Source: Chamaecyparis obtusa (Eukaryota; Streptophyta; Pinopsida; Cupressales; Cupressaceae). From it: 64,000 nucleotides of DNA. A program made the position numbers and the translations under genes. Below are positions 34,960-45,184 of this stretch, one piece after another. Numbering within the stretch: position 1 is the first letter of the stretch; each line of letters begins with the position of its first letter. Location: contig BSBK01003256.1 in NCBI GenBank assembly GCA_027943335.1, positions 2,481,001-2,545,000 of the forward strand. The letters run 5' to 3'. The notes beneath the pieces were generated by a model, which worked only from the letters and a program-made list of their open reading frames with translations, did no database searches and was not told the origin of the DNA.

Positions 34960-35281
34960 ATTGTGCTAGGCATAAAAAAGTGAAACAAAAGATGATAAAA
35001 ATGCATCCCCATATTGCATTAGTGGTTAAGATAGAGCTCAAGAAGCTACTCAAGGCTACATTTACATGAATAATAGACTATGCTGACTGGATCTTCAACA
35101 TTGTGCCTATCTCAAAGGCTGACAAATCAATACGCATATGCACAGACTTGAGAGATTTAAAAAAATCTTGTCTTAAAGATGACTTCTCACTACCAAACAT
35201 AGATATGATTGTGGCTCTTATTGTTAGATTCCAAATGTATTCCTTGATAGATAGATTCTCTAGATATAATAAAATTCATAT
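34960..35281 (+). pseudogene. Tat-type gypsy G, RT fingers (broken)
   Basis: Continues the reading from 23716. It encodes MHPHIALVVKIELKKLLKA, DWIFNIVPISKADKSIRIC and DLRDLKKSCLKDDFSLPNID with SLIDRFSRYNKI, the RT fingers and start of the palm (SLIDRFSRYN corresponds to 'FMDGFSGYN'). Element H splits RT here, and reading resumes at 39177 with ISPKD and FTCAWGTFYWNVMPFGLKN. Confidence 0.85.
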
Positions 35282-35305
35282 TATTGAACCTATAATTTAT
35301 TTACC
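35282..35305 (+). repeat. Remnant of the 5' LTR of element H
   Basis: About 24 bases matching the first bases of the LTR at 37648, with the terminal TG changed to TA. Confidence 0.65.
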
Positions 35306-37105
35306 TGAGTACCTACCAACACAACAGATAGTGACAACCGGTCAGCAGGAAAACAATACCGAGGAACAGGAAAGAGAAATCGACAAGCAGGATGGACCTA
35401 CCGAGGAAGCAAATGAACCTTGCCAGGATGAACAAGAAAGAAGAGATCAAGTATTGCAAGATTTTTCAGGAGACATCATCCTAAGACACAAATTATTTGA
35501 GATAGACAAGCTGGCATGCAAAAAAGAAGCAAAGCAAGACAAGAGACATGTCTAGTTTGTGAATATGAACCGAAGAATGTAAAAGTTGCATTAGAAAATG
35601 ATGAATGGGTCAATGAAATGAAAGAGGAAATAGAACAAATAGATAAGAACAAAACTTGGAGTTTAGTACCTAGACCAAAGGAAAAAAATGTTATCAGTAC
35701 TAAATGGATTTTCAGGAACAAACTGAATGAAAATGGAGAGGTAACAAGAAATAAAGGTAGATTAGTATGCAAGGGATATGCACATGAGGAAGGGATTGTT
35801 TATGGTGAAACATTTGCACCTGTTGCTAGACTAGAAGGAGTTAGAATGTTACTTGCATACGTTACACACATGAAATTCAAAGTTTATCAAATGGATGTTA
35901 ATTCAGCATTTGTGAATGAAATACTTGAAGAAGAGGTCTACATAGAACAACCTGAAGGATTTGTTGATCTAGACAACAAAGACATTGTATGTAGATTACA
36001 TAAAGCTTTATATGGTTTGAAGCAAGCACCGAGAGCTTGGTATGAGAGGCTGCATACTTATTTTCTAAGTATTGGATTTGTTAGAACTAGTGAGAACAAC
36101 AATTTGTATATGAAAGGAGATACTGATGATACTATTCTTATTATTGAAATATTTGTGGATGATATTATTTTTGGAGGTCAAGATCACATATGTAAAGCCT
36201 TTGCTAATGATATGAGAAAAGAGTTTGAAATGTCTATGTTTGGAGAGATTAAGTTCTTTCTAGGACTACAAGTGATTCAGCAGAGTGATGGGATATTCAT
36301 CACACAATCTAAATATGTAAAGGAAGTACTGAAAATATTTGGCATGGAAGATGCTAAACCTGTGGGAACACCGATGGCTACTAGATGTAAATTGAAAAAG
36401 GAAGATGGAACTACTGATGTAAATCAGACACTTTACCGATCTATGATTGGTAAGTTAATGTATGTAGTTCATAGTAGACCAGACATAACACATGCTATGG
36501 GAATTGTTGCTAGATTTTCTGCAAACCCTAGAGAATCACACATGGTTGCTACAAAGAGATTCTTAAGATACCCAAAAAAGATAGAAGACTATGGATTATG
36601 GTATCCTAAGGAAGGCAAATTTGAATTGAAGGTCTATACCGATGCTAATTGGGATGGAAATGTGGATGACAGGAAAAGCACCACCGAAGGTGCATTTTTC
36701 TTTGGTGAAAGACTTTTTACATGGATGAGTAAGAAGCAGGCTTGCATTTCTCAGTCTATAGCTGAAGCAGAATATGTTGCTGCTGCTACAAATTGTTCAA
36801 ACATTACATATATTAAGCAAGTGTTGGAAGGAATGAATGAGGTAATCACTGAGCCAGTGATTACATACTGTGACAACACCAGTGCAATTAATATTTCAAA
36901 GAATCTAGTGATGTACTCTAAGACAAAGCATATATCCATTAAGTATCACTACTTAAGAGAACAAGTACAAGAGAAGCAAGTGAAGGTAGAATTTGTTACA
37001 TCAAAAGAACAACTTGCAGACATATTTACAAAGCGACTACCGAAGGATACATTTGAATACTTAAGGACTAGACTAGGGGTCCGTCCCCTGTCTATTGGTC
37101 ACTAA
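35306..37105 (+). pseudogene. Copia H pol, RT and RNase H (5' deleted)
   Basis: After an acidic linker in one frame (VTTGQQENNTEEQEREIDKQ) and a frame change near 35530, 529 residues are open. RT includes [60 protein letters not shown] and the active site FVDDIIFGG (near 36152). RNase H has YTDANWDGN, SIAEAEYVAAATNC and [12 protein letters not shown]. The end is KRLPKDTFEYLRTRLGV, then a TAA at 37103. This part is unbroken, the longest such frame outside element M. Gag, protease and integrase are missing. Confidence 0.88.
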
Positions 37106-37632
37106 TGTGATCTGGATGTTGCATCAAGCTAATCTTCTTAGAAGATCATTCCTGTTGATGCAGCATGGTTCACACTTTGGATCATGTCTAAGGTGGTGAA
37201 AATTTTGGAGAACTGGAACAAATTAGCATATCAGTATATAGAGGTATAGAGAATGCACCAGACAACAGAGAGTTACATGGATAATATAGAGTAGTGTGTT
37301 TATTTGTTTCTTTGGAATTGTTGTCAAAGGGAGAGATAATCAATATGAAACAATATGAACCGATGAGAACACTAAAACATCTATATGAGGGAGAGATAAT
37401 TTGAAAGAGAGAACATTGATGATCAGTTACTGAGAACAAAAGCAAGAATCTAGAGAGCTAAAAAGATCATATCTATAGAACTTAGTCTGCACTTGCAAAA
37501 TGCTTGATTTTATGTAACATAGTAATTAAACACATTAAGCTTAACCGAGTTGCAAGCATTTGTTGACAGTGTTGTAGAATACATGTTTGGTATGTGTATG
37601 ACATATTTTATATTCTGTGTGTTGCCATCAAT
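37106..37632 (+). other. Element H 3' untranslated region
   Basis: About 530 bases between the pol stop and the PPT with no supported ORF. It contains several GGGAGAGAT motifs that resemble partial PPT copies (37330, 37390). Confidence 0.6.
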
Positions 37633-37647
37633 GCCAAAGGGAGAGAT
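37633..37647 (+). other. Polypurine tract of element H
   Basis: GCCAAAGGGAGAGAT directly before LTR start TGTTGAACC, preceded by TTGCCATCAAT. A near copy (ACAAAGGGAGAGATTG) lies inside the LTR at about 37671-37686. Confidence 0.85.
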
Positions 37648-39171
37648 TGTTGAACCTACAACTGATTTACACAAAGGGAGAGATTGATTTGAAGATTTGT
37701 GATTTGTAGATCATCGAAGTTGTTGATTATATATGTAAGATGATTAAATCAGTATTATGTTGTCATTGATGTCAACTAGTTTGATAGTACTTATCTTGTA
37801 AGTTACCATACCTAAACGTCTTAAGAAAGGAGAGAAAGAGATGAAGAACAGAGATATCTACATGAGGTTGATGTATATGACAGATGAGGATAAGGAATAC
37901 ATTGGGTAACTCATTGATGAGTCTATGACTTTTTGATATTGACTTGATTATGTTGCATTCATCTATGATGAGAAAAAGAGTTGAAAGACACAAGGTAGTG
38001 TTGTCGGTAAATGAACCATTACAGTATACACTGACAGAGTGTAGTCTATACCGGGCACAATGTTAACTGAGGAGCTAGTGTTCACTGACATTGATGCATT
38101 TCTTTGTTAACTGAGCAGGAGAAAAGAATTAAATGATCAGTTTAGCCAATAGGATTGATGAGCTGGAAAGTGCATGAAATTGATGTTAAAGATAAAGTTT
38201 GTTATGATGATCGACAGCTAACAAAATTCAAGGAAGATCTAATGGAGTAGATTAAAATGTGTTATTGACACATCAACCGAGGAAGGTTAAAGTGGCAAAA
38301 TCAAGGAAGATGATTAAGCAGCAAAATATAATTGACAAGAAGAAAATGGTTTACATGTCTATATAAGAGACTGATAATTTCACGATGGAAGTTACCGGAA
38401 GAAAAAGAAAACTATAGAATTATCACGTGAACAAGTTTTCATGCATTTTGATCATAGAGGTTAATGAGAACCTAATTGTAGAGCATTACCGAGTGCCATA
38501 GAGCATTACTAAGTGACAAAGATTAATTACCGACGGACAATAAGTTGATATATTGTTGAATCAGAAGTGTTACATTGATCAGAAAGATTTGTATGAGCTG
38601 AATATTGATCTGTATATCTGCAATTGAAGTTGTAATAGATCAGATCACCTACTGTTACATATTTAACCATTGTACACAGTCAAATCTCTTAACAGAGTGG
38701 GCTATTAAAGTATTTTTATGTATCATTCATAGAATGAACATTGTTATCCTGTCAACCCCATAGTGAATGCTAGTTGGATGATAATAGTTGGTCTTAAATC
38801 CTCTAACAAGGTCACACCTAACAGTGTGTTTGTAACCTTTAACAGGGTTGGGTCTTCACCGACCTCACTTCAGAAGAGTGAACAATTTTTGGGTTGCCGA
38901 TCCTAGGTGGTTTTTCCCTTAACAGGGTTTCCATGTTAAATCTCTTGTGTTATGTGTTGATTGTGATATTTGTTTGATGTCATATTTACATGTTGCATAT
39001 TTTATTTGATCAGTAATCACTATATGTTAATGACTAGTAATCGGTAAAAGCACTGACATAATAAGTATTTAAGTTTACCAAGTTGCAAAACTTTAAGAAA
39101 TTGTTTTGGATTATACATTTTGATTTGGGACTGTGGATAACTGATTCATGCCCCTCTCAGTTATTCTAACA
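37648..39171 (+). repeat. 3' LTR of element H
   Basis: 1524 bp, from TGTTGAACC to TATTCTAACA. The TATA box (TATATAAG) is at 38360-38367. The LTR-end hairpin at 39138-39163 has a perfect stem TAACTGA/TCAGTTA. ACCGAG hexamers are frequent. Confidence 0.85.
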
Positions 39172-39176
39172 CGTAT

Positions 39177-40610
39177 ATCACCAAAAGATTAGGAAAATAC
39201 AACATTTACTTGTGCATGGGGAACTTTCTACTGGAATGTCATGCCATTCGGCCTAAAAAATGCTGGTGCAACGTATCAACGTGCAATGACAACCATCTTT
39301 CATGATATGATAAACAAAAACAAGGAAGATTATGTGGATGCCACATTAGCTAAATCTTCTACTAGAGATATGCACCTCACTAATTTGGATAAGATATTCA
39401 TGCGAATGGAATAATTTGAATTAAGGCTCAATCCAAAGAAGTGCACTTTTGGGGTTACTTACGACAAACTTCTTGGATACATTGTCTTAGCATGAGGAAT
39501 TGAAGTAGATCTAGATAAGGTGAAAGTAATAATGGGGAAGCAACCACCATGAAAAATTATTCAAATGGGGATGTTGCAAGAAAAGCTACAATCAATAAGG
39601 AGATTCATCTCACAACAAGCTGAAAAGGTACATCCTTTCACTAAGTCTTCACATAAGGGTGTGACATTCAAATAGAATAAGGATTGTGAGAAACACTTTC
39701 AACAGATCAAAGAGTACCTAGTGAATCCTCCTGTGCTCATGGATCCTATTCTTGGAAAACATTTATTGCACTATGTATCAACTGCCACTTCCTCCTTAGG
39801 TACATTTATTTTGCAACATGATGATCAAGGATGTGAACGAGAAATATATTACATCAACAGAACACTGGTATCTTATGAGATAAACTATACAATCATTGAA
39901 AAGGCTTATCTGGTAGTAGTGTTTTCTTCTCAAAATTTCAGACACTATATGTTAGCTTACTCTACACACCTGATAGCTACAATTGATCCTCTCAAGTACT
40001 TATTGAGAAAGGTGATGCTAACTAGATGATTGGATAAATGGGTGATAATCCTCATTGAGTTTGATATTATATATATTGATCGTAAAGTAGTTACATGACA
40101 AGTATTGGTAGATCAACTAGTGGAGGTACCATTGCAAGAAACACAACCTATGGTGGTGGATTTCCATGACAAATCCATTCTACACTTAACACATCATCCT
40201 TGGAAAATGTACTTTAATGGTTCATTCATGCAACAAGGTGCAGGTGATGAAGTTCTATTTATTTCTCTTCAAGGCTACAAAATCCCCAAGGCTTATAAAA
40301 TCATCTTTCCCATGCACTAACAATGTATAAGAATATGAAGGATTGGCTAAGAGAATCAAATTGGCCATTGCATGGAAGATCAAAGTGCTCCATGTCTATG
40401 GTGACTCTCAACTCGTGATCAATCTAGTCAATAATGAATATCAAACTAAAGATGAGAAGCTCTTGCCATAAAAGCACTTAGTTGATGATCTAAAGAAGTA
40501 CTTTGTGTTTATCACCTTTAGACAACTACCGCATGTAGAGAGAAAATCAACAGATTCTATGGCTACTTTAGCCTCGATGCTATAATTGGAAGAGCACCAA
40601 TTTCTCTACG
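39177..40610 (+). pseudogene. Tat-type gypsy G, RT palm, RNase H and second RNase H (broken)
   Basis: RT resumes with FTCAWGTFYWNVMPFGLKN and AGATYQRAMTTIF. The expected YVDD region reads YVDATLAKS, so the second catalytic Asp is lost. RNase H follows: MDPILGKHLLHYVSTATSSL and LVSYEINYTIIEKAYLVVV. From about 40105 the second RNase H reads PWKMYFNGSFMQQGAG, KAYKIIF, then in another frame EYEGLAKRIKLAIAWKIK and YGDSQLVINLVNNEYQTKDE. The first catalytic Asp of this domain (YFDGS in relatives) is Asn. About eight stops are present. Confidence 0.85.
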
Positions 40611-41960
40611 ACTTCCTAGTGGAAGAGCTCCCTTCCCCTTCTTATAACACATTTGAGTCCCAAATTGTCTGTTCCATTATTTTCCTTGATACTTTGTGTT
40701 ATTGCCAAATTTATGCCTACCTTAAAGACCAAATCATCCTTGACACTCTTTCTCAAAATGAAAAATAAAATCTTATCTAGAATGCCTCCTGGTATCTCAT
40801 CATTGCGAATGACTTGTTTAGGGGAATTTTTTATGGTACTCTTCTTAGGTGTTTAGAGCGTGAGGATTCTGAGTGAGTGCTTAGGGAAGTTCATGAGGGT
40901 GTCTACGGATCGCACTCAAATGGCCTGTCCTTGGTGAAAAAGATTCTTAGAGCATGATACTACTAGCCTACCATGGAGAAAGATGTTGTCCAATTTTCTA
41001 AAACTAGTTAGAAATGCCAGCTTCATGGAAACTTGATTTGTGGTCCTACTCAGGATTTGTTACCTTTATTATACACTGGCCATTTCAATAGTGGGCTTTT
41101 GATATTATGGGTCAGATCTATCCTTCATCTTCTAATGGGAACACATTCATTATTATAGCCATTGAATATCTTAAAAATGGGTTGAGGTTGTCCCTCTCAT
41201 AAAGGTAACAAGAAAGCAAGTGGCTATGTTCATACTCAACTATATAATCTGCAAGTATGGCATTCCCTCCTTGATTGTTACAAACAATGGAGGGTAGTTT
41301 AAAAATAATGACATTGATGAATTCTACACTAAGTTTCACTTCACACATCATTCCTCCTCTATTTACTATCCTTAGGAGAATGGACAAGATGAGACTTCTA
41401 ATGAGACAACCCTTAAGATCCTATACAGAACGGTCAATAAATTAGGAAAGGATTGACACTTACAATTAAATCCATCTTTATGGGATTATCAAAAAAGTAT
41501 CAGAACACATATAGGGGCTACACCATTTTCATTAGTACATGGTTGTGAGGCAGTCTTACCAATAAAAGTCTAAATACCTTCACTTAGGGTATCACTACAT
41601 GGACTCATTATAGATGAAGATTATAGAACCTCTCAACTTCAACAACTATAACTTCTTGATGAACGTAGAAAGACAACATTTGACTATCTGAGGGTCTATC
41701 AAAAGAGAATGTCTAAAGCCTACAACAAAAAGGTTCTCCATTATGAATTTCAGGTCAGTGATCTCATTCTAAGAGAGAACCCAAAAACTCAACAACATAG
41801 AGAGAAAATGGGCAAATTTGAACCTAACTAGCTAGGTCCTTTTATCATTACTGCAAAATTTGGTTCTAGAGCTTATTAGCTAGCTACTTCAAAAAGTGAT
41901 GTTCTCAAAGAGCCTATCAATATTTTCTATTCGAAACAATTCTACAACTAGACATTCTAC
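40611..41960 (+). pseudogene. Tat-type gypsy G integrase (broken)
   Basis: A remnant of the linker and zinc finger (GTLLRCLERE, VHEGVYGSHSNG, PTMEKD) leads to the integrase core at about 41090. This encodes FDIMGQIYPSSSNGNTF, YIICKYGIPSLIVTNNGG and ENGQDETSNET. The second catalytic Asp (TDNG in relatives) is Asn, while the first Asp and the Glu are kept. The C-terminal part reads LWDYQKSIRTHIGATPFSLV, HGCEAVLPIKV, KMGKFEPN and LGPFIITAKFGSRAY. Several stops make it inactive. Confidence 0.85.
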
Positions 41961-42398
41961 ATCTTTTACAACAACTTAAAGTCTTGAAAAAATCCTAAAG
42001 AGCTTATAAAGTCCTAAAAAAATCTTAACAATTGTAAAAAGTCTCGAAAAGATGGTTATCCTGGTAAAAAGCTAGCAATAGGAACCTTGATAATACCAAA
42101 TAAAAAAAGTGAAAAAGAACACAAACAAATCAAAAAAATACAAAAAAAAGTGCCTTTGTGAAAACTTGGAAACAAGCACCTTGGTAGAAAAAATAGAATA
42201 ATCCCAAGTGGTGAAAACCTAGTAAATAAGTGTCACTTGTAATCAACACTCCATCTATCAATGTGTGGCTGAGGTCTCATTCTTTCATCATCTTGATCTG
42301 GATCCATCTCTCACTTCTTGTCTCCTTTGTGTCATCATGGACTAGAGTTAGTCTTAGGTTTTCCCTTAGTTTTCATCTATCACCTAGGGGCAACCATA
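41961..42398 (+). other. Gypsy G sequence downstream of integrase
   Basis: About 440 bases, Lys-rich in translation and full of stops (a run of 'aaaagtcttgaaaaaatcct' type sequence), then GGTGAAAACCTAGTAAATAAG. No LTR start was recognised before element J. Confidence 0.5.
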
Positions 42399-43585
42399 TG
42401 TTAGCAAGTTGACTTTACTAAGATTATATGACTAGTTTTGTGTTTTCATTATGGAAACAAAGTCATATGGAGTTTTGATAGTCAACACACAATCCTTGAA
42501 GTTCATATTTTGGCTAAGAAGGGTAGACAGTGCAGACATCGATGTACCTGATGATCAAAACATTAGCGCACATGTGTATGATCGAGTTATGGTATGTGCC
42601 CTTGGATATAAGCTTTTGAATATGTTATTATAATAAGTCTAAGAAAGCATGATCATATGTGATAGTATCGAGAAGTTACAACAAGTCTAAGTGACACTAG
42701 CAGTTTAGTGGCAGAGCAGAACACAACATGAAGCTAACAGGAAAATGTTTGTTTAGAATATATCATTTTGTTTTGATTCCTATTGCCATATTATTGTAAA
42801 CATGTTAATATCATTATATGTAAACACACTTGAGCCAATTATATTGGAAGCGTTGTGTGTGTTAGGTTTTAGGCCGACACAATATTAAGTTTTGGTTGCG
42901 CTTATTCGACATGTATATATATGATATGCACCTTTGTATTTGAGGGATGGAGTGATAGGTAGAAGAGAAGAAGTATGAAAAGTATATAGCAGAGAAGAAC
43001 AAATAGAATAAATCTTTACAAGAGGTTAGAGCATCAACGCACAATAGGAATTGATCAGACAATAGTGTCAAAACAATAGTTCACCCTTCCAGATATAGTG
43101 TGTATCTGATTATCAGGAGGTTGTTGCCTTCTTCATTGAGTAGTGTGCTTTGGTAGTGTGCCATCCACCCCTAACAGGGTTTGTTCTTTCAGACTCCTAA
43201 CAAAGTCATTGTACTCAACATTGTAATGACTACTCCTAATAGGGAAAAGGAACTCTAACAAGTTCATCCACCCCTAACAAGGTTTGTTCTTTTAGACTCC
43301 TAATAGAGTCATTGTACTCAACATTGTAATGACTACTCCTAACAAGGGAAAGGAACTCTAACAAGTTCATAAGTCTAGTGCAATTATTCATGGGTACTAA
43401 TTCCCACCAGGGTTTTCCTCTGGCCAAGGTTTCCCTGCAAACATATCTTGTGTTATGGTTGTTTGTTTTATATTCTTTACTATTCATTTTAGTATTAAAG
43501 TAATTGAGCTAAGTTTCAAGAAGTAGAAAAATATTAATTGTAGAACACTGATTTAGCCCCCCAATTAGTGTTCCCATTCTTAACA
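42399..43585 (+). repeat. 5' LTR of element J
   Basis: 1187 bp, TGTTAGCAAGTTGAC to CCATTCTTAACA. It is longer than the 3' copy mainly because of an internal 103-bp tandem duplication (43162-43367). A TATA-like run is at 42914-42922. The hairpin at 43544-43572 has stem AACACTGA/TTAGTGTT with one G-U pair. Confidence 0.92.
43162..43367 (+). repeat. 103-bp tandem duplication inside the 5' LTR of J
   Basis: Copies 43162-43264 and 43265-43367 both start CATCCACCCCTAACA and run through GTAATGACTACTCCTAA. The 3' LTR has one copy. So the duplication arose after insertion or was lost from one end. Confidence 0.88.
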
Positions 43586-44767
43586 ATTGGTATCAGAGCT
43601 TTGATTCTTGAAGATAAGTTTAACCACTTGAGGAGATCATTGGTTTAGAAGAAGAAAAACATCTGAAGAAAAATCTTGAAGCAGCTCTTGAAGATCTTGA
43701 CATATCTGAAAAAGAAATTGAAGAACTAAAAATGAAGGTCAATGTATCAAAAGTATTCATCAAGAAACTTAGAAAAAATTTGAAAGATTGTTCAACAAAT
43801 GATTTGGGAAAAATGGTCAAAAGGCTGAATGAAGAAAACATGTCTCTAAAAGATCAGATTGAAGATTTGAATGAACAGTTAACTGATAGCAAGTCAACCT
43901 TTGAGGATCAAATCAAAGAAAACAAACAGTTGGATAAAGAACTTATGCAAGAAAACCTTAAAATATTGGAGTTAGAGAACATGAAGAAAAAGATGGAATC
44001 TGAGTTAACAGAAGCCAAGATCATATTGACAAATTACACATAGGTACTGATCTATTAGATTCATATATTTATGCATAGAAGATAAAAGGAGATTCTAGTG
44101 GTATTGGATACAATGAAGAACAAATTCAAATCAATGCAATGCAAGAAAGAATGAAAGCACATAAGAATCTATAGAAGCTAAGAAGATTGAAAAGCAAGTT
44201 GAAGCTAAAGAAGAACCACCTAAAGATGACCGCAAGCCAGTAAATAGAACTTGTTACACCTGTAACAAGCATGGACATATAGAAAGAGATTGTAAAAAGG
44301 TAAGACCTTTCAATATTTATTGTTATTCATGCAATAAATTTGGTCATATAGCTATACATTGTAGATCAAATCAAAGAAGTCAATTACAACACAATTAGAG
44401 ATATCAACCAAAACAAAGTGTTAGAAGTCCTCTGAACATTACATGTCAGATATGCAATTTCAATGGACACACAACTAAAGAATGCAGTATGGTAACTCAC
44501 ATAAATGCACCTAGGAATATAAGGCCTCTAGTCATTTGTTACTCTTGTAACAAGGTTGGACACATCTCAAAGTTTTGCAGATCACAAGCGCAAATACAAG
44601 AAAGACCAGATAAGTCTCAAGGATCAATATTGGATGAATATGGAGAAGTCAAGTTTGTGAAAGCTATAGAAGATGCAAGAAAGATTTGGATGGAAGTAAA
44701 GAAAGCTAATGCTATTGAGAAAGTGGCAGATGCATCCACAATGGACGCACCTTCTACTTTTGGATAA
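43586..44767 (+). pseudogene. Element J gene 1, coiled-coil protein with CCHC zinc knuckles
   Basis: Starting just past the PBS, a frame reads EEKHLKKNLEAALEDLDIS and MVKRLNEENMSLKDQIEDLN, a long coiled coil with a stop at 44041. No ATG is seen at the expected start, so it may be lost. After a degenerate stretch, four intact CCHC knuckles follow at 44250-44580: C-YT-C-NKHG-H-IERD-C, C-YS-C-NKFG-H-IAIH-C, C-QI-C-NFNG-H-TTKE-C and C-YS-C-NKVG-H-ISKF-C. The end contains GEVKFVKAIED, shared with E (DEVKFVK), and stops at 44765. It probably binds RNA. It resembles gag only in position and knuckles. Confidence 0.72.
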
Positions 44768-45184
44768 AAGACCCTCATGGTCATAGGGGGAACTAGATAA
44801 GCTGTAGACCCCTGTGTGGCTGGTATACTCACCATCAGAGTATGTGCCTATGGTTTTAGATTTTTGGTTACTAGTTGATGTAGTATGAAGAGCGCTTAGT
44901 CTAAATGACAACAAAATTAAGTCTTGAATTCACAGTTATAACCCGTGTTACAATGATGAGCATTAACTGTAGAATTTTAATTTATAAGTCATCGAAGATC
45001 TATTCTCTTCACTTTTACATTTGAGATCAAGCACTTGGAGAGGATAGGAGATTAAAGCATCAAGAGTTAAAGGATTTCAGTCATTTCATCAGCAAAGGAG
45101 AGTTAAAATTTGTTAGTGGAACCCTAGCTTGGACGTGTCATTTCAAAAATCTTTTGGGACCCTATTTGAGTGTTGAAGCAAGTA
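44768..45184 (+). promoter_or_regulatory. Spacer with putative internal promoter of element J gene 2
   Basis: A TATA-like box (TTTATAAG, 44981-44988) lies about 200 nt upstream of the gene 2 ATG at 45185, and a leader motif GGAACCCTAGCTTGG precedes the ATG by about 65 bases. No ORF is supported in the spacer. The spacing and CCCTA motif mirror B and E. Confidence 0.45.

Larger units (their letters stand above)
35282..39171 (+). mobile_element. Copia element H with large 5' deletion
   Basis: A plus-strand copia. Its 3' LTR (37648-39171), PPT and the RT-RNase H half of pol are present. The left side keeps only about 24 bases of the 5' LTR (TATTGAACCTATAATTTATT, versus TGTTGAACCTACAACTGATT at 37648). 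The TSD is CATAT (35277-35281) against CGTAT (39172-39176), one transition apart. So the whole element was inserted, and most of the 5' LTR, gag, protease and integrase were deleted later. It splits RT of gypsy G. Confidence 0.85.

Noticed and set aside
35103..35555. 150-codon frame that looks like a single protein
   Set aside because: It is chimeric: gypsy G RT up to 35281, then element H linker across the insertion point.
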